A stretch of 5,276 bases of DNA from Actinomycetota bacterium (GCA_004366215.1 ML178771.1:1-5276), one strand, 5' to 3'; shown: positions 1-5,276, counted from the first letter of the stretch. Made by a program: numbers and translations. The notes: generated from the letters alone by a model not told the origin.

Positions 1-1425
1 CTCGCTCGGTGGCACCGGTTGCTCGGTGACGACGTCCGCTTCGTCACCGGTACCGACGAGCACGGGCTTAAGATCGCGAAAGCCGCTGCCGAGCACGGTG
101 TCACTCCCCAGGAGTGGGTCGACTCGACGAGTGCTCAGTTCCGACACGCTTGGCAACTCCTTGACGTGTCGTATGACGATTTCATCCGGACGACCGAGCC
201 TCGCCACCACGACACCGTCCAGCGCTTCCTCAGCGCGATCTACGAGCGCGGTGACATTTACCTTGGAACGTACGAGGGGCTCTACTGCGTGCGATGCGAG
301 GCCTACTACCAGCCCGCTGAGCTCGAGGAGGGCGACCGCTGCCCAGTACACCACACCACGTGCGAGCGCATGCGCGAGGAGAACTACTTCTTTGCGCTCT
401 CTCGCTACGCCTCGGCGCTCCTCGAGCACTATCACACCCACCCCGAGGCCATCGTTCCAGACAGCCGTCGCAACGAGGTCATACGCTTCATCGAAGGGGG
501 GCTGAGCGACATCTCGATCACTCGAACCTCACTCGACTGGGGCATCCGAGTTCCGTGGGATCCGGCGCACGTGTTCTACGTCTGGTACGACGCGCTCGTG
601 AACTACCTCACCGCGATCGAGTTTGGGCGCGACGAGGCCGCCTTGGCAGCCTGGTGGCCCTTCGTGCACCACCTGCTCGGCAAAGACATCCTGCGTTTCC
701 ACGCCGTCTGGTGGCCAGCGATGTGTATGGCTGCTGGCATCGACCCTCCACAGCAGCTCGTCGTGACGGGATGGCTCATCAGCGAGGGCGAGAAGATGTC
801 GAAGTCTCTCGCCAACCAGATCGACCCGCTCGAGGTCTATCGCGTGTTGGGGCAAGACGCACTCCGCCACTACCTGGTACGCTCCTCCGCGATCGGACCC
901 GACTGGGAGGTCTCGCTCGAGGCACTCGTCAACCTCTACAACGCGGAGCTCGCCAACGGCGTTGGCAACCTCGTTGCCCGAGTCTCATCGCTCATCCTCC
1001 AGCGACTCGACGGCGACGCTCCTCCGACCGAGGGTGGCCCCCCTGACGACCTCGCGATCGCCGACGCGCTCGAGGCAGCGCGGCACGGTTGGCAGCGTTG
1101 GCGACCCAACGACGCCATCGACGCTGCGATGGGGCTCGTCCACCGGGTCAACAGCTACCTAGAAGCGACCGAGCCGTGGCGCCGCAGCCGACCTCGCCAC
1201 GAAGTAGCCGCCATTCTCGGCGCTGCCCGTGAGGGCACCCGCCTCGCCCTCGCGCTCCTTGCGCCCTCGATACCTGACGGTGCGACGCGTGGCGTCAACG
1301 CGCTTGGCTTCTCGTCGCTCGGACCTCTCGAGTGGGGAGGCGGCACGAGCTCGGCTCAGCTCGAGCGCCGTGACCCGCTCTACCCTCGCGCCGACGCCGA
1401 CACGTTGCCGTGGAGGCGCCTGTGA
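1..1425 (+). CDS. metG: Methionyl-tRNA synthetase (5' end missing)
   Basis: Cytoplasmic class I enzyme that charges tRNA-Met with methionine using ATP. The window holds 474 codons. The frame is open to base 1 (LARWHRLLGDDV), and the HIGH-motif segment, roughly 30-40 residues, lies upstream, so the TTG at 19 is not the start. Visible landmarks are TGTDEHG (46-66), a zinc knuckle of CVRC (286-297) with CPVH (340-351), VWYDALVNYLTA of the catalytic fold (near 577-612), LLGKDILRFHAVWWPA (near 679-720), and an intact KMSKS loop (793-807). The single CxxC...CxxH knuckle is the Thermus-like type. After the anticodon-binding helical domain (YNAELANGVGNL onward) the protein ends without an EMAP/Trbp111-type tRNA-binding domain, as in mycobacterial MetRS. 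The stop codon overlaps the tatD start, which indicates co-transcription. No damage is visible in the part present. Confidence 0.97.
   Translation, partial: LARWHRLLGDDVRFVTGTDEHGLKIAKAAAEHGVTPQEWVDSTSAQFRHAWQLLDVSYDDFIRTTEPRHHDTVQRFLSAIYERGDIYLGTYEGLYCVRCEAYYQPAELEEGDRCPVHHTTCERMREENYFFALSRYASALLEHYHTHPEAIVPDSRRNEVIRFIEGGLSDISITRTSLDWGIRVPWDPAHVFYVWYDALVNYLTAIEFGRDEAALAAWWPFVHHLLGKDILRFHAVWWPAMCMAAGIDPPQQLVVTGWLISEGEKMSKSLANQIDPLEVYRVLGQDALRHYLVRSSAIGPDWEVSLEALVNLYNAELANGVGNLVARVSSLILQRLDGDAPPTEGGPPDDLAIADALEAARHGWQRWRPNDAIDAAMGLVHRVNSYLEATEPWRRSRPRHEVAAILGAAREGTRLALALLAPSIPDGATRGVNALGFSSLGPLEWGGGTSSAQLERRDPLYPRADADTLPWRRL
1412..1416 (+). promoter_or_regulatory. Ribosome binding site of tatD
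   Basis: GGAGG inside the last codons of metG, 5 bases before the GTG at 1422. This spacing selects GTG 1422 over the in-frame GTG at 1410, which overlaps the GGAGG and would add four residues (MEAP) not needed by the family. Confidence 0.75.
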
Positions 1426-2228
1426 GCGGCTGGATCGACGCACACGCACACCCTGAGCGAGTTGACCTCGCGGAGGAGCTTCGCTTGGTCCGCTCCGTCG
1501 GCGTCGCAGGCTTCGTCGCTATCGGCACCGACGTCGCGACGTCAGAGCAGGCTGCTGCCCTCGTCGCTCAGGTGCGAGACGACGATCCCGACCTCTTCGT
1601 TGGCGCGTCGGTCGGCGTCCATCCACATGAAGCGGCACGCACGAGCCTGGTCGAGACGCTTACCGCGCTCGCGTCGCTGGCCTCAGCGCACCCACAGCAC
1701 GTCGTGGCAGTCGGGGAGTGTGGTCTCGATTACTTCTACGACCACTCCCCCCGCAGCGACCAGCACCGTCTCTTCGAGGCCCAAGCGACCCTCGCCACCG
1801 AGCTCGGCCTGCCGCTCGTCGTGCACTCGCGCGATGCCTGGCGCGACACCGTTGCGATCCTTCGCGAAGTGACGAGCGTGCCTGTCATCATCCACTCCTA
1901 CGCCTACGGGCCTGCGGAGGCAGAGGAGGCGCTCGAGCACGGCTGGTTCCTCTCCTTCTCCGGCATCGTCACATTCAAGAACGCCGAGACCGTCCGCGAT
2001 GCCCTCCGGCTCGTGCCCCTCGGTCGCCTCCTAGTCGAGACCGACACGCCGTTCCTCGCGCCCGTGCCTGTGCGGGGGAGACCCAACCACATCGCTCACG
2101 TAGCGCTCACCGGGCAGTTCGTCGCGCGCGAGCTCCGCGTGGACGATGTCGAGCTCGCAACGACGACGGCCGCTACGACGCGTACCCTCTTTCGACTCCG
2201 CCGCCGCGACGACCCTCGTGAGGTCTGA
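1422..2228 (+). CDS. tatD: TatD-family metal-dependent DNase/hydrolase
   Basis: Cytosolic TIM-barrel metallohydrolase of the amidohydrolase superfamily. Family members are 3'-5' exonucleases or DNases linked to DNA repair; the exact substrate here is inferred from homology. The 268 residues match the usual 255-270. Metal ligands can be traced: HxH in WIDAHAHPE (H8, H10), Glu99 in GECGLDYFYDHSPR, His135 in VVHSRDA, His158 in IIHSYAYGP and Asp208 in ETDTPFLAP. GVHPHE is also present. Two segments drift from consensus: HSYAYGP replaces the usual HCFSG, and RGRPNHIAHV replaces R(G)KRNEPxxV, but the ligand residues themselves remain. The GTG start overlaps the metG TGA as GTGA, suggesting translational coupling, and rsmA follows after one base. 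In Mycobacterium tuberculosis the same tatD-rsmA pair is separated by rpfB, which is absent here. Confidence 0.93.
   Translation: MSGWIDAHAHPERVDLAEELRLVRSVGVAGFVAIGTDVATSEQAAALVAQVRDDDPDLFVGASVGVHPHEAARTSLVETLTALASLASAHPQHVVAVGECGLDYFYDHSPRSDQHRLFEAQATLATELGLPLVVHSRDAWRDTVAILREVTSVPVIIHSYAYGPAEAEEALEHGWFLSFSGIVTFKNAETVRDALRLVPLGRLLVETDTPFLAPVPVRGRPNHIAHVALTGQFVARELRVDDVELATTTAATTRTLFRLRRRDDPREV
2218..2223 (+). promoter_or_regulatory. Ribosome binding site of rsmA
   Basis: GTGAGG, with a GAGG core at 2220-2223, lies 6 bases before the GTG at 2230. It overlaps the last tatD codons and favours GTG 2230 as the rsmA start. An in-frame GTG at 2218 and an ATG at 2146 exist upstream but lack this support and lie inside tatD. 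Confidence 0.6.
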
Positions 2229-2229
2229 C

Positions 2230-3072
2230 GTGCGGCCAGTCAGCAAGCACGAGATCCTTGACGCGCTGCGCCGAACGGGTCACGAACCTTCGAAGGCTCT
2301 CGGACAGAACTTCCTGCTCGATGCCAACATCGCCCGCAAGGAAGCTCAGCTCGCCGCGTCAAGCGGACTGCGAGTCGCTGTGGAGGTGGGCCCTGGCCTC
2401 GGATCACTCACGGTCTGGCTCGCCGACCTCTTCGACGAGGTCGTCGCGCTCGAGATCGACCACCGCCTCATCGCTCCACTCGAGGCAGCGCTGGCCGCGC
2501 GCAACATTACGAACGTCAGGGTCGAGCACGTCGACGCGCTCGCAGATCCCCTCCCGCTCGAGCGGCGCCCAAGTGCGCTCGTGGCAAATCTCCCGTACCA
2601 CTCCGGGTCTCAGCTGCTCGTGCGGCTCATCGAGGAGGCCTGGTTCCTCGAGCGCGCAGTCGTCATGGTCCAGGCCGAGTTTGCTGATCGCATCGTGACC
2701 CCCGCGGGTCGCCGGGGGTGTTCAGCTCTCGGAGTGAGGCTCGCCCTCAACGTCGAAGCTCGCAGCGTCGCACGAGTCCCGCCTCGGGTCTTCTACCCCC
2801 AGCCAACCGTGTGGTCAAAGATCGTCGTCGCAGACCGTCGCCCCGAACCCCTCGCAGCCGTGGAGCCTGCAACCTTCCACGCCACGGTGCTCGCTGTGCG
2901 ACACGGTTTTGCGCGTCGCCGCCAGATGCTACGCCGCGCCCTCGGGCCCCGCGAGCTCGAGGGGCTCGCTCGGTGCGGGATCGATCCGACCCGTCGGGCC
3001 GAGTCGCTCACGCTCGACGAGTGGGTCGCCCTCGGCCGCTCGATCGCCGAGATGGAGCTCTCGTGTCCCTGA
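2230..3072 (+). CDS. rsmA: 16S rRNA (adenine1518-N6/adenine1519-N6)-dimethyltransferase
   Basis: RsmA/KsgA uses S-adenosylmethionine to dimethylate the two adjacent adenines in the helix 45 loop of 16S rRNA, a late step of small-subunit assembly. From GTG 2230 the protein has 280 residues, normal for the family. It begins with the conserved KALGQNFLLD segment, followed by the SAM-binding motif I EVGPGLGSLT (residues 52-61), the acidic ALEID motif, the catalytic motif IV NLPY (120-123), VMVQAEFADR, and the substrate-side VFYPQPTVWSKI and FARRRQMLRRAL. Slight departures are VQAEFADR where VQKEVADR is common, and NLPYHSGS where NLPYNIS is usual. The gene sits 1 base after tatD and its last 10 bases overlap the start of ispE. 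The neighbouring bS22-type gene on the other strand also serves the small ribosomal subunit. An ATG at 2146 gives a longer reading frame, but its extra N-terminus is low-complexity sequence overlapping tatD. Confidence 0.95.
   Translation: MRPVSKHEILDALRRTGHEPSKALGQNFLLDANIARKEAQLAASSGLRVAVEVGPGLGSLTVWLADLFDEVVALEIDHRLIAPLEAALAARNITNVRVEHVDALADPLPLERRPSALVANLPYHSGSQLLVRLIEEAWFLERAVVMVQAEFADRIVTPAGRRGCSALGVRLALNVEARSVARVPPRVFYPQPTVWSKIVVADRRPEPLAAVEPATFHATVLAVRHGFARRRQMLRRALGPRELEGLARCGIDPTRRAESLTLDEWVALGRSIAEMELSCP
3054..3057 (+). promoter_or_regulatory. Ribosome binding site of ispE
   Basis: GGAG in the penultimate codons of rsmA, 5 bases before the GTG at 3063. It supports that start, giving MSLRLRAPAKL, which matches the family N-terminus. 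The reading frame continues upstream to 2718 only because of frame overlap with rsmA. Confidence 0.65.
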
Positions 3073-3932
3073 GGCTACGGGCGCCAGCGAAGCTCACCCG
3101 GTCGCTTCGGGTCGGTGGCGTGCGACCCGACGGCTACCACGACGTCACCATCGAGGCAGTCCACCTCTCGCTCGCCGACGACCTCGTCCTCGACCGCGCC
3201 GACACGCCGTCAGTGACGGTCACGACCGACGTCGACTGGATTGACGCGCGCGCCGTTCCGATCGGAGCCGACAACCTCGCCCTGCGGGCGACCCTACTCA
3301 CCGGCACGCCGACGTCCATTCACCTCACGAAGCGAATCCCGCTCAGCGGCGGGCTCGGTGGTGGCTCCGCTGACGCCGCCGCCGTCCTTCGCGCTCTCGG
3401 CGCGCCTCCACAGCGCGCCGTGGAGCTCGGCAGCGACGTCCCGCTGTGCCTCGCCCTCGGCCACGTTCGAGCGACCGGACGAGGCGAAGCCGTCACGCTC
3501 CTTGCAGACCTGGCTGCCACCGTGACCCTCATCGTGCCGACGTTTGGCATCTCGACCGTCGACGTCTACAGGACCTGGGACGCACTCGGAGGTCCACACG
3601 ACGACCGCGAGGACCCGAACGACCTCGAACCGGCCGCTTTCACCGTCGAGCCCCGCCTCGCGGAGCTCGCCGCCGCAGCCTCACGTCGGGTCGGTGAGCG
3701 ACCGCGACTCGCTGGCGCTGGCTCGACCCTCGTTTGGTGGGCGTCCTTCGACGAGCTAGGCTTCGTCGCCCAGCTGGAACGAGCGGGCGTTCGCGCCAGA
3801 GCGGAGCGCTTCGACGGCCTACCCGTGTGGCTGATCGAGGCGACGAGCCTGCCTCGTCAGGATCCAATCTTCGACACCTCAACGAGGTCTCCGGTCACGC
3901 AGACGCGCCACGGTGGGACCCGCGCGGTCTAG
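3063..3932 (+). CDS. ispE: 4-diphosphocytidyl-2-C-methyl-D-erythritol kinase
   Basis: GHMP-superfamily kinase that phosphorylates the 2-hydroxyl of CDP-methylerythritol with ATP, the fourth step of the non-mevalonate (MEP) isoprenoid pathway, in the cytosol. The 289 residues are of normal length. Seen directly: APAKL with the catalytic Lys10; RPDGYH (residues 21-26), which binds the substrate cytidine; the glycine-rich ATP loop PLSGGLGGGSADAAA (near 93-107); Asp125 in ELGSDVPL, matching the catalytic Asp of E. coli IspE; and a C-terminal GHMP loop LAGAGSTLVWW, a weak version of the usual GSGP/GST motif. Residue 12 is Thr where E. coli and most homologs have Asn in PAKxN. The GTG start lies 10 bases inside rsmA, as is common for ksgA-ispE pairs. 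The stop TAG overlaps the stop of the convergent small gene. The last 15-20 residues show no recognisable family motif. Confidence 0.94.
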   Translation: MSLRLRAPAKLTRSLRVGGVRPDGYHDVTIEAVHLSLADDLVLDRADTPSVTVTTDVDWIDARAVPIGADNLALRATLLTGTPTSIHLTKRIPLSGGLGGGSADAAAVLRALGAPPQRAVELGSDVPLCLALGHVRATGRGEAVTLLADLAATVTLIVPTFGISTVDVYRTWDALGGPHDDREDPNDLEPAAFTVEPRLAELAAAASRRVGERPRLAGAGSTLVWWASFDELGFVAQLERAGVRARAERFDGLPVWLIEATSLPRQDPIFDTSTRSPVTQTRHGGTRAV

Positions 3933-4027
3933 CGACCTGCCCGACGCTGCCAGCGCGTCTTCTTCATCATCTTGCGGTGCTTCTTCTTGCGCATGCGCTT
4001 GCGGCGCTTCTTGATGAGAGAGCCCAT
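3929..4027 (-). CDS. bS22-type small ribosomal protein (AURKAIP1/COX24 domain)
   Basis: A 32-residue, extremely basic protein read on the minus strand, beginning MGSLIKKRRKRMRKKKHRK and ending WQRRAGR. About 20 of the 32 residues are Lys, Arg or His. The start MGS(L/V)IKKRRKRM matches the small actinobacterial family annotated as AURKAIP1/COX24 domain-containing, known from mycobacterial ribosome structures as bS22 and related to the C-terminus of mitochondrial mS38. In those structures it sits in the small subunit near helix 44 and the decoding region. The ATG at 4027 fits the family; an in-frame GTG at 4036 would add MAS and abuts the putative -10 element. No Shine-Dalgarno sequence precedes it (GTGGCCTCC before ATG), which suits a near-leaderless mRNA. 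It converges on ispE with overlapping stops and diverges from cydA. It is easily missed because of its size. Confidence 0.9.
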   Translation of the reverse strand: MGSLIKKRRKRMRKKKHRKMMKKTRWQRRAGR

Positions 4028-4036
4028 GGAGGCCAC

Positions 4037-4042
4037 AGGCTA
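4037..4042 (-). promoter_or_regulatory. Putative -10 element of the bS22-type gene
   Basis: TAGCCT on the minus strand is the only TANNNT hexamer on that strand between the two divergent genes. With a usual -10 to +1 distance, transcription would begin near 4030, about 3 bases before the ATG. This would explain the missing ribosome binding site. I see no convincing -35 hexamer. Confidence 0.35.
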
Positions 4043-4107
4043 GTCGCCCCTATGGCACTGAGGCCCGATCACGAGGGGACCAACGGCCCTGCGTCGCCGC
4101 GCGACGT

Positions 4108-4129
4108 CCTCGTAGGATGCCCTACGGGG
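4108..4129 (+). repeat. Inverted repeat overlapping the cydA-side promoter
   Basis: CGTAGG (4111-4116) and CCTACG (4121-4126) are perfect inverted arms around ATGC. The stem can extend by one T-G wobble and two C-G pairs to 4108 and 4129. It covers the putative -10 and the predicted transcription start, a position suited to a repressor operator. It could alternatively be an RNA hairpin ending ispE transcription, but no T-run follows. Confidence 0.5.
4113..4118 (+). promoter_or_regulatory. Putative -10 element of cydA
   Basis: TAGGAT matches the actinobacterial sigA/hrdB-type -10 TANNNT and is the only such hexamer on the + strand of the 171-base intergenic region. The start would fall near 4125, leaving a 5' leader of about 74 bases. 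The -35 area (CTGCGT at 4089-4094, 18-base spacer) is weak, so an activator or alternative sigma factor may be involved. Confidence 0.4.
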
Positions 4130-4144
4130 TCGCGCTCGAGCTCA

Positions 4145-4157
4145 CGTGCCTAGCACG
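4145..4157 (+). repeat. Short inverted repeat in the cydA leader
   Basis: CGTGC and GCACG are perfect 5-base arms around CTA, lying between the putative promoter and the ribosome binding site. Beyond an A-A mismatch the pairing continues only patchily. It could be an operator or a small hairpin, but a match this short can arise by chance in G+C-rich DNA. Confidence 0.25.
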
Positions 4158-4184
4158 AGTGTCGACGCCACTGGTGTGAGCCGT

Positions 4185-4190
4185 GGAGGG
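4185..4190 (+). promoter_or_regulatory. Ribosome binding site of cydA
   Basis: GGAGGG, 8 bases before the ATG at 4199. It favours that start over the in-frame ATG at 4211, which is 20 bases away. An ATG at 4194 is in another frame that closes at once with TGA (4212-4214). Confidence 0.65.
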
Positions 4191-4198
4191 ACGATGCG

Positions 4199-5276
4199 AT
4201 GGTTGGCTCGATGACGGTGCTGCTCTCGCGATGGCAGTTCGCCGCGACGACGATCTACCACTTCCTGTTCGTGCCCGTCACGATCGGACTGGCCTTCATC
4301 GTCGCCGTCATTCAGACCGCTGCCTACCGAGCCGGCGACGAGCGCTACGAGCAGCTCCTCGATTTCTTCGGCAAGCTCTTCTTGATTAACTTCGCGATCG
4401 GCGTCGTCACGGGGATCGTCCAGGAGTTCCAGTTCGGCATGAACTGGTCGGTGTACTCTGCCTACGTGGGCAACATCTTTGGCCCACCACTCGCGATCGA
4501 GGGTCTCCTCGCCTTCTTCATGGAGTCGACGTTTCTCGGCGTGTGGCTCTTTGGCAAAGACCGCGTGCCTCCGAAGGTGCACCTCGCATCCATCTGGCTC
4601 GTGAGCATCGGCACGATGCTGTCAGCGGCCTTTATCCTCGCCGCGAACTCATGGATGCAGCACCCTGTCGGGTACCGCATCGACGTCGCGACCCACCAAG
4701 CGGTGATGACCAACTTCTGGGCCATCTTGACGAACGAGGTCTTCCTCGTCACGCTCTTCCACACGTTGCTCGCCTCCCTGATGACCGCCGCCGGTCTCGT
4801 CCTTGGCATCTCGATGTGGCAGGTTCACCGCCACGAACAGCACCGGGCCGTCTTCGCGACCGGCGCGCGCGTCTCGCTCGTGGTGCTCTTGATCTCCTCG
4901 CTCCTCATGGCCCTCGATGGGCACGTCCAGGGTCAGGTCATGGTCGAGACGCAGCCGATGAAGATGGCGGCCGCCGAAGCGCTCTACCACACGACGAAAG
5001 GCGCGCCAGAGTCGCTTCTCACGATCGGCAACCTCCACGACAAGCCGATCTTTAGCATCGGAGTTCCACACGTGCTGAGCCTGCTCGCGACCGACCACTG
5101 GAATGGGGTGGTCCAAGGTATCGACCAGCTGCAAGCAGCCATGGTGCGTCGCTACGGACCAGGTTCCTACATCCCGCCCGTCGCGCTCGACTACTGGAGC
5201 TTCCGCATCATGGCCGGGATCGGCGTAGTCATCCTGGTCCTCGCCATCTGGGGCGCGTGGCTCCTCTACCGGCACC
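4199..5276 (+). CDS. cydA: Cytochrome bd quinol oxidase subunit I, short Q-loop type (3' end missing)
   Basis: Membrane subunit of the terminal oxidase that oxidises quinol and reduces O2 to water, carrying haems b558, b595 and d. The frame runs 359 codons to the window end with no stop; E. coli CydA has about 520 residues. Residues seen, with E. coli equivalents: His21 (H19) in YHFLFVP, Glu101 and Glu109 (E99, E107) in IEGLLAFFMESTF, His188 (H186) in LFHTLLAS, Lys255 and Glu260 of the quinol site (K252, E257) in QPMKMAAAEA, and Met338 (M393) in FRIM. The 58-residue shortening between E260 and M338 marks the short Q-loop class, unlike E. coli. Hydrophobic segments fall near residues 18-40, 56-75, 95-117, 126-148, 183-208, 218-240 and 338-358. 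The most upstream in-frame start is ATG 4199 (MVGSMTVLLSRWQF), served by GGAGGG; ATG 4211 is the alternative. cydB is expected downstream. Confidence 0.96.
   Translation, partial: MVGSMTVLLSRWQFAATTIYHFLFVPVTIGLAFIVAVIQTAAYRAGDERYEQLLDFFGKLFLINFAIGVVTGIVQEFQFGMNWSVYSAYVGNIFGPPLAIEGLLAFFMESTFLGVWLFGKDRVPPKVHLASIWLVSIGTMLSAAFILAANSWMQHPVGYRIDVATHQAVMTNFWAILTNEVFLVTLFHTLLASLMTAAGLVLGISMWQVHRHEQHRAVFATGARVSLVVLLISSLLMALDGHVQGQVMVETQPMKMAAAEALYHTTKGAPESLLTIGNLHDKPIFSIGVPHVLSLLATDHWNGVVQGIDQLQAAMVRRYGPGSYIPPVALDYWSFRIMAGIGVVILVLAIWGAWLLYRH

Noticed and set aside
19..21. TTG as a start codon for the methionyl-tRNA synthetase
   Set aside because: The frame is open upstream to base 1 and reads LARWHR, a normal interior MetRS segment just after the HIGH region, so the gene is cut by the window edge.
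2146..2229. N-terminal extension of RsmA from the ATG at 2146
   Set aside because: The added residues are Arg/Ser-rich out-of-frame tatD sequence, while GTG 2230 has a ribosome binding site and gives a normal RsmA N-terminus.
2718..3062. 115-residue N-terminal extension in the ispE frame
   Set aside because: It is Arg/Pro/Ser-rich shadow sequence within rsmA; the IspE family begins at MSLRLRAPAKL, which follows GGAG at 3054.
3989..3998. Perfect palindrome GCGCATGCGC
   Set aside because: It lies inside the bS22-type gene and is explained by its codons for Lys-Arg-Met-Arg-Lys (AAG CGC ATG CGC AAG).
4134..4141. Palindrome GCTCGAGC
   Set aside because: It is short and common in G+C-rich DNA; related strings recur in the coding regions, so there is no basis for a regulatory call.
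3734..4153. 139-codon + strand open frame spanning the end of ispE and the intergenic region
   Set aside because: It overlaps ispE in another frame, runs antisense through the well-supported bS22-type gene, and resembles no family I know.
4142..4582. 146-codon open frame on the minus strand
   Set aside because: It is antisense to the cydA start, of charged low-complexity composition with no recognisable motif, and it would cover the cydA ribosome binding site and leader.
4649..5275. 208-codon open frame on the minus strand
   Set aside because: It is a shadow of cydA, rich in Asp, His, Arg and Glu as expected for the antisense of a hydrophobic protein. The + strand frame has all CydA motifs.

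Overview
This window is high-G+C bacterial chromosome of actinobacterial character. It holds ordinary core genes, and I see no mobile element, CRISPR array, tRNA or rRNA, and no previously undescribed system. Evidence for an actinobacterium: the strong G/C preference at third codon positions; the tatD-rsmA-ispE gene order, which resembles the Mycobacterium cluster; GTG starts behind good Shine-Dalgarno sequences; and a 32-residue bS22-type ribosomal protein of the kind seen in mycobacterial ribosomes. The IspE N-terminus (PAKLTRSL where PAKxNLxL is usual) hints at a deep-branching lineage such as Acidimicrobiia, but that placement is inference from memory of the family.

Positions 1-3932, + strand: a tightly packed run of metG (5' end cut by the window), tatD, rsmA and ispE. 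metG and tatD overlap by 4 bases, tatD and rsmA are 1 base apart, and rsmA and ispE overlap by 10 bases. Each downstream gene starts with GTG 5-6 bases after a GGAGG/GAGG/GGAG sequence, so the run looks like one translationally coupled operon. It combines tRNA charging (MetRS), DNA quality control (TatD), 16S rRNA maturation (RsmA) and MEP-pathway isoprenoid synthesis (IspE).

Positions 3929-4027, - strand: a 32-codon gene for a very basic AURKAIP1/COX24-type (bS22) ribosomal protein, convergent with ispE. The two stop codons overlap in the palindrome CTAG, so no intergenic space remains for a terminator.

Positions 4028-4198: a 171-base divergent intergenic region between the bS22-type gene and cydA. 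It has one TANNNT hexamer on each strand: TAGCCT just before the small gene (near-leaderless) and TAGGAT on the cydA side. TAGGAT is embedded in a perfect 6+6 inverted repeat. A second short inverted repeat and a GGAGGG ribosome binding site precede cydA.

Positions 4199-5276, + strand: the first 359 codons of cydA, cytochrome bd oxidase subunit I of the short Q-loop type. All haem ligands and the quinol-binding Lys and Glu are visible. The gene is still open at the window end; cydB would be expected next.
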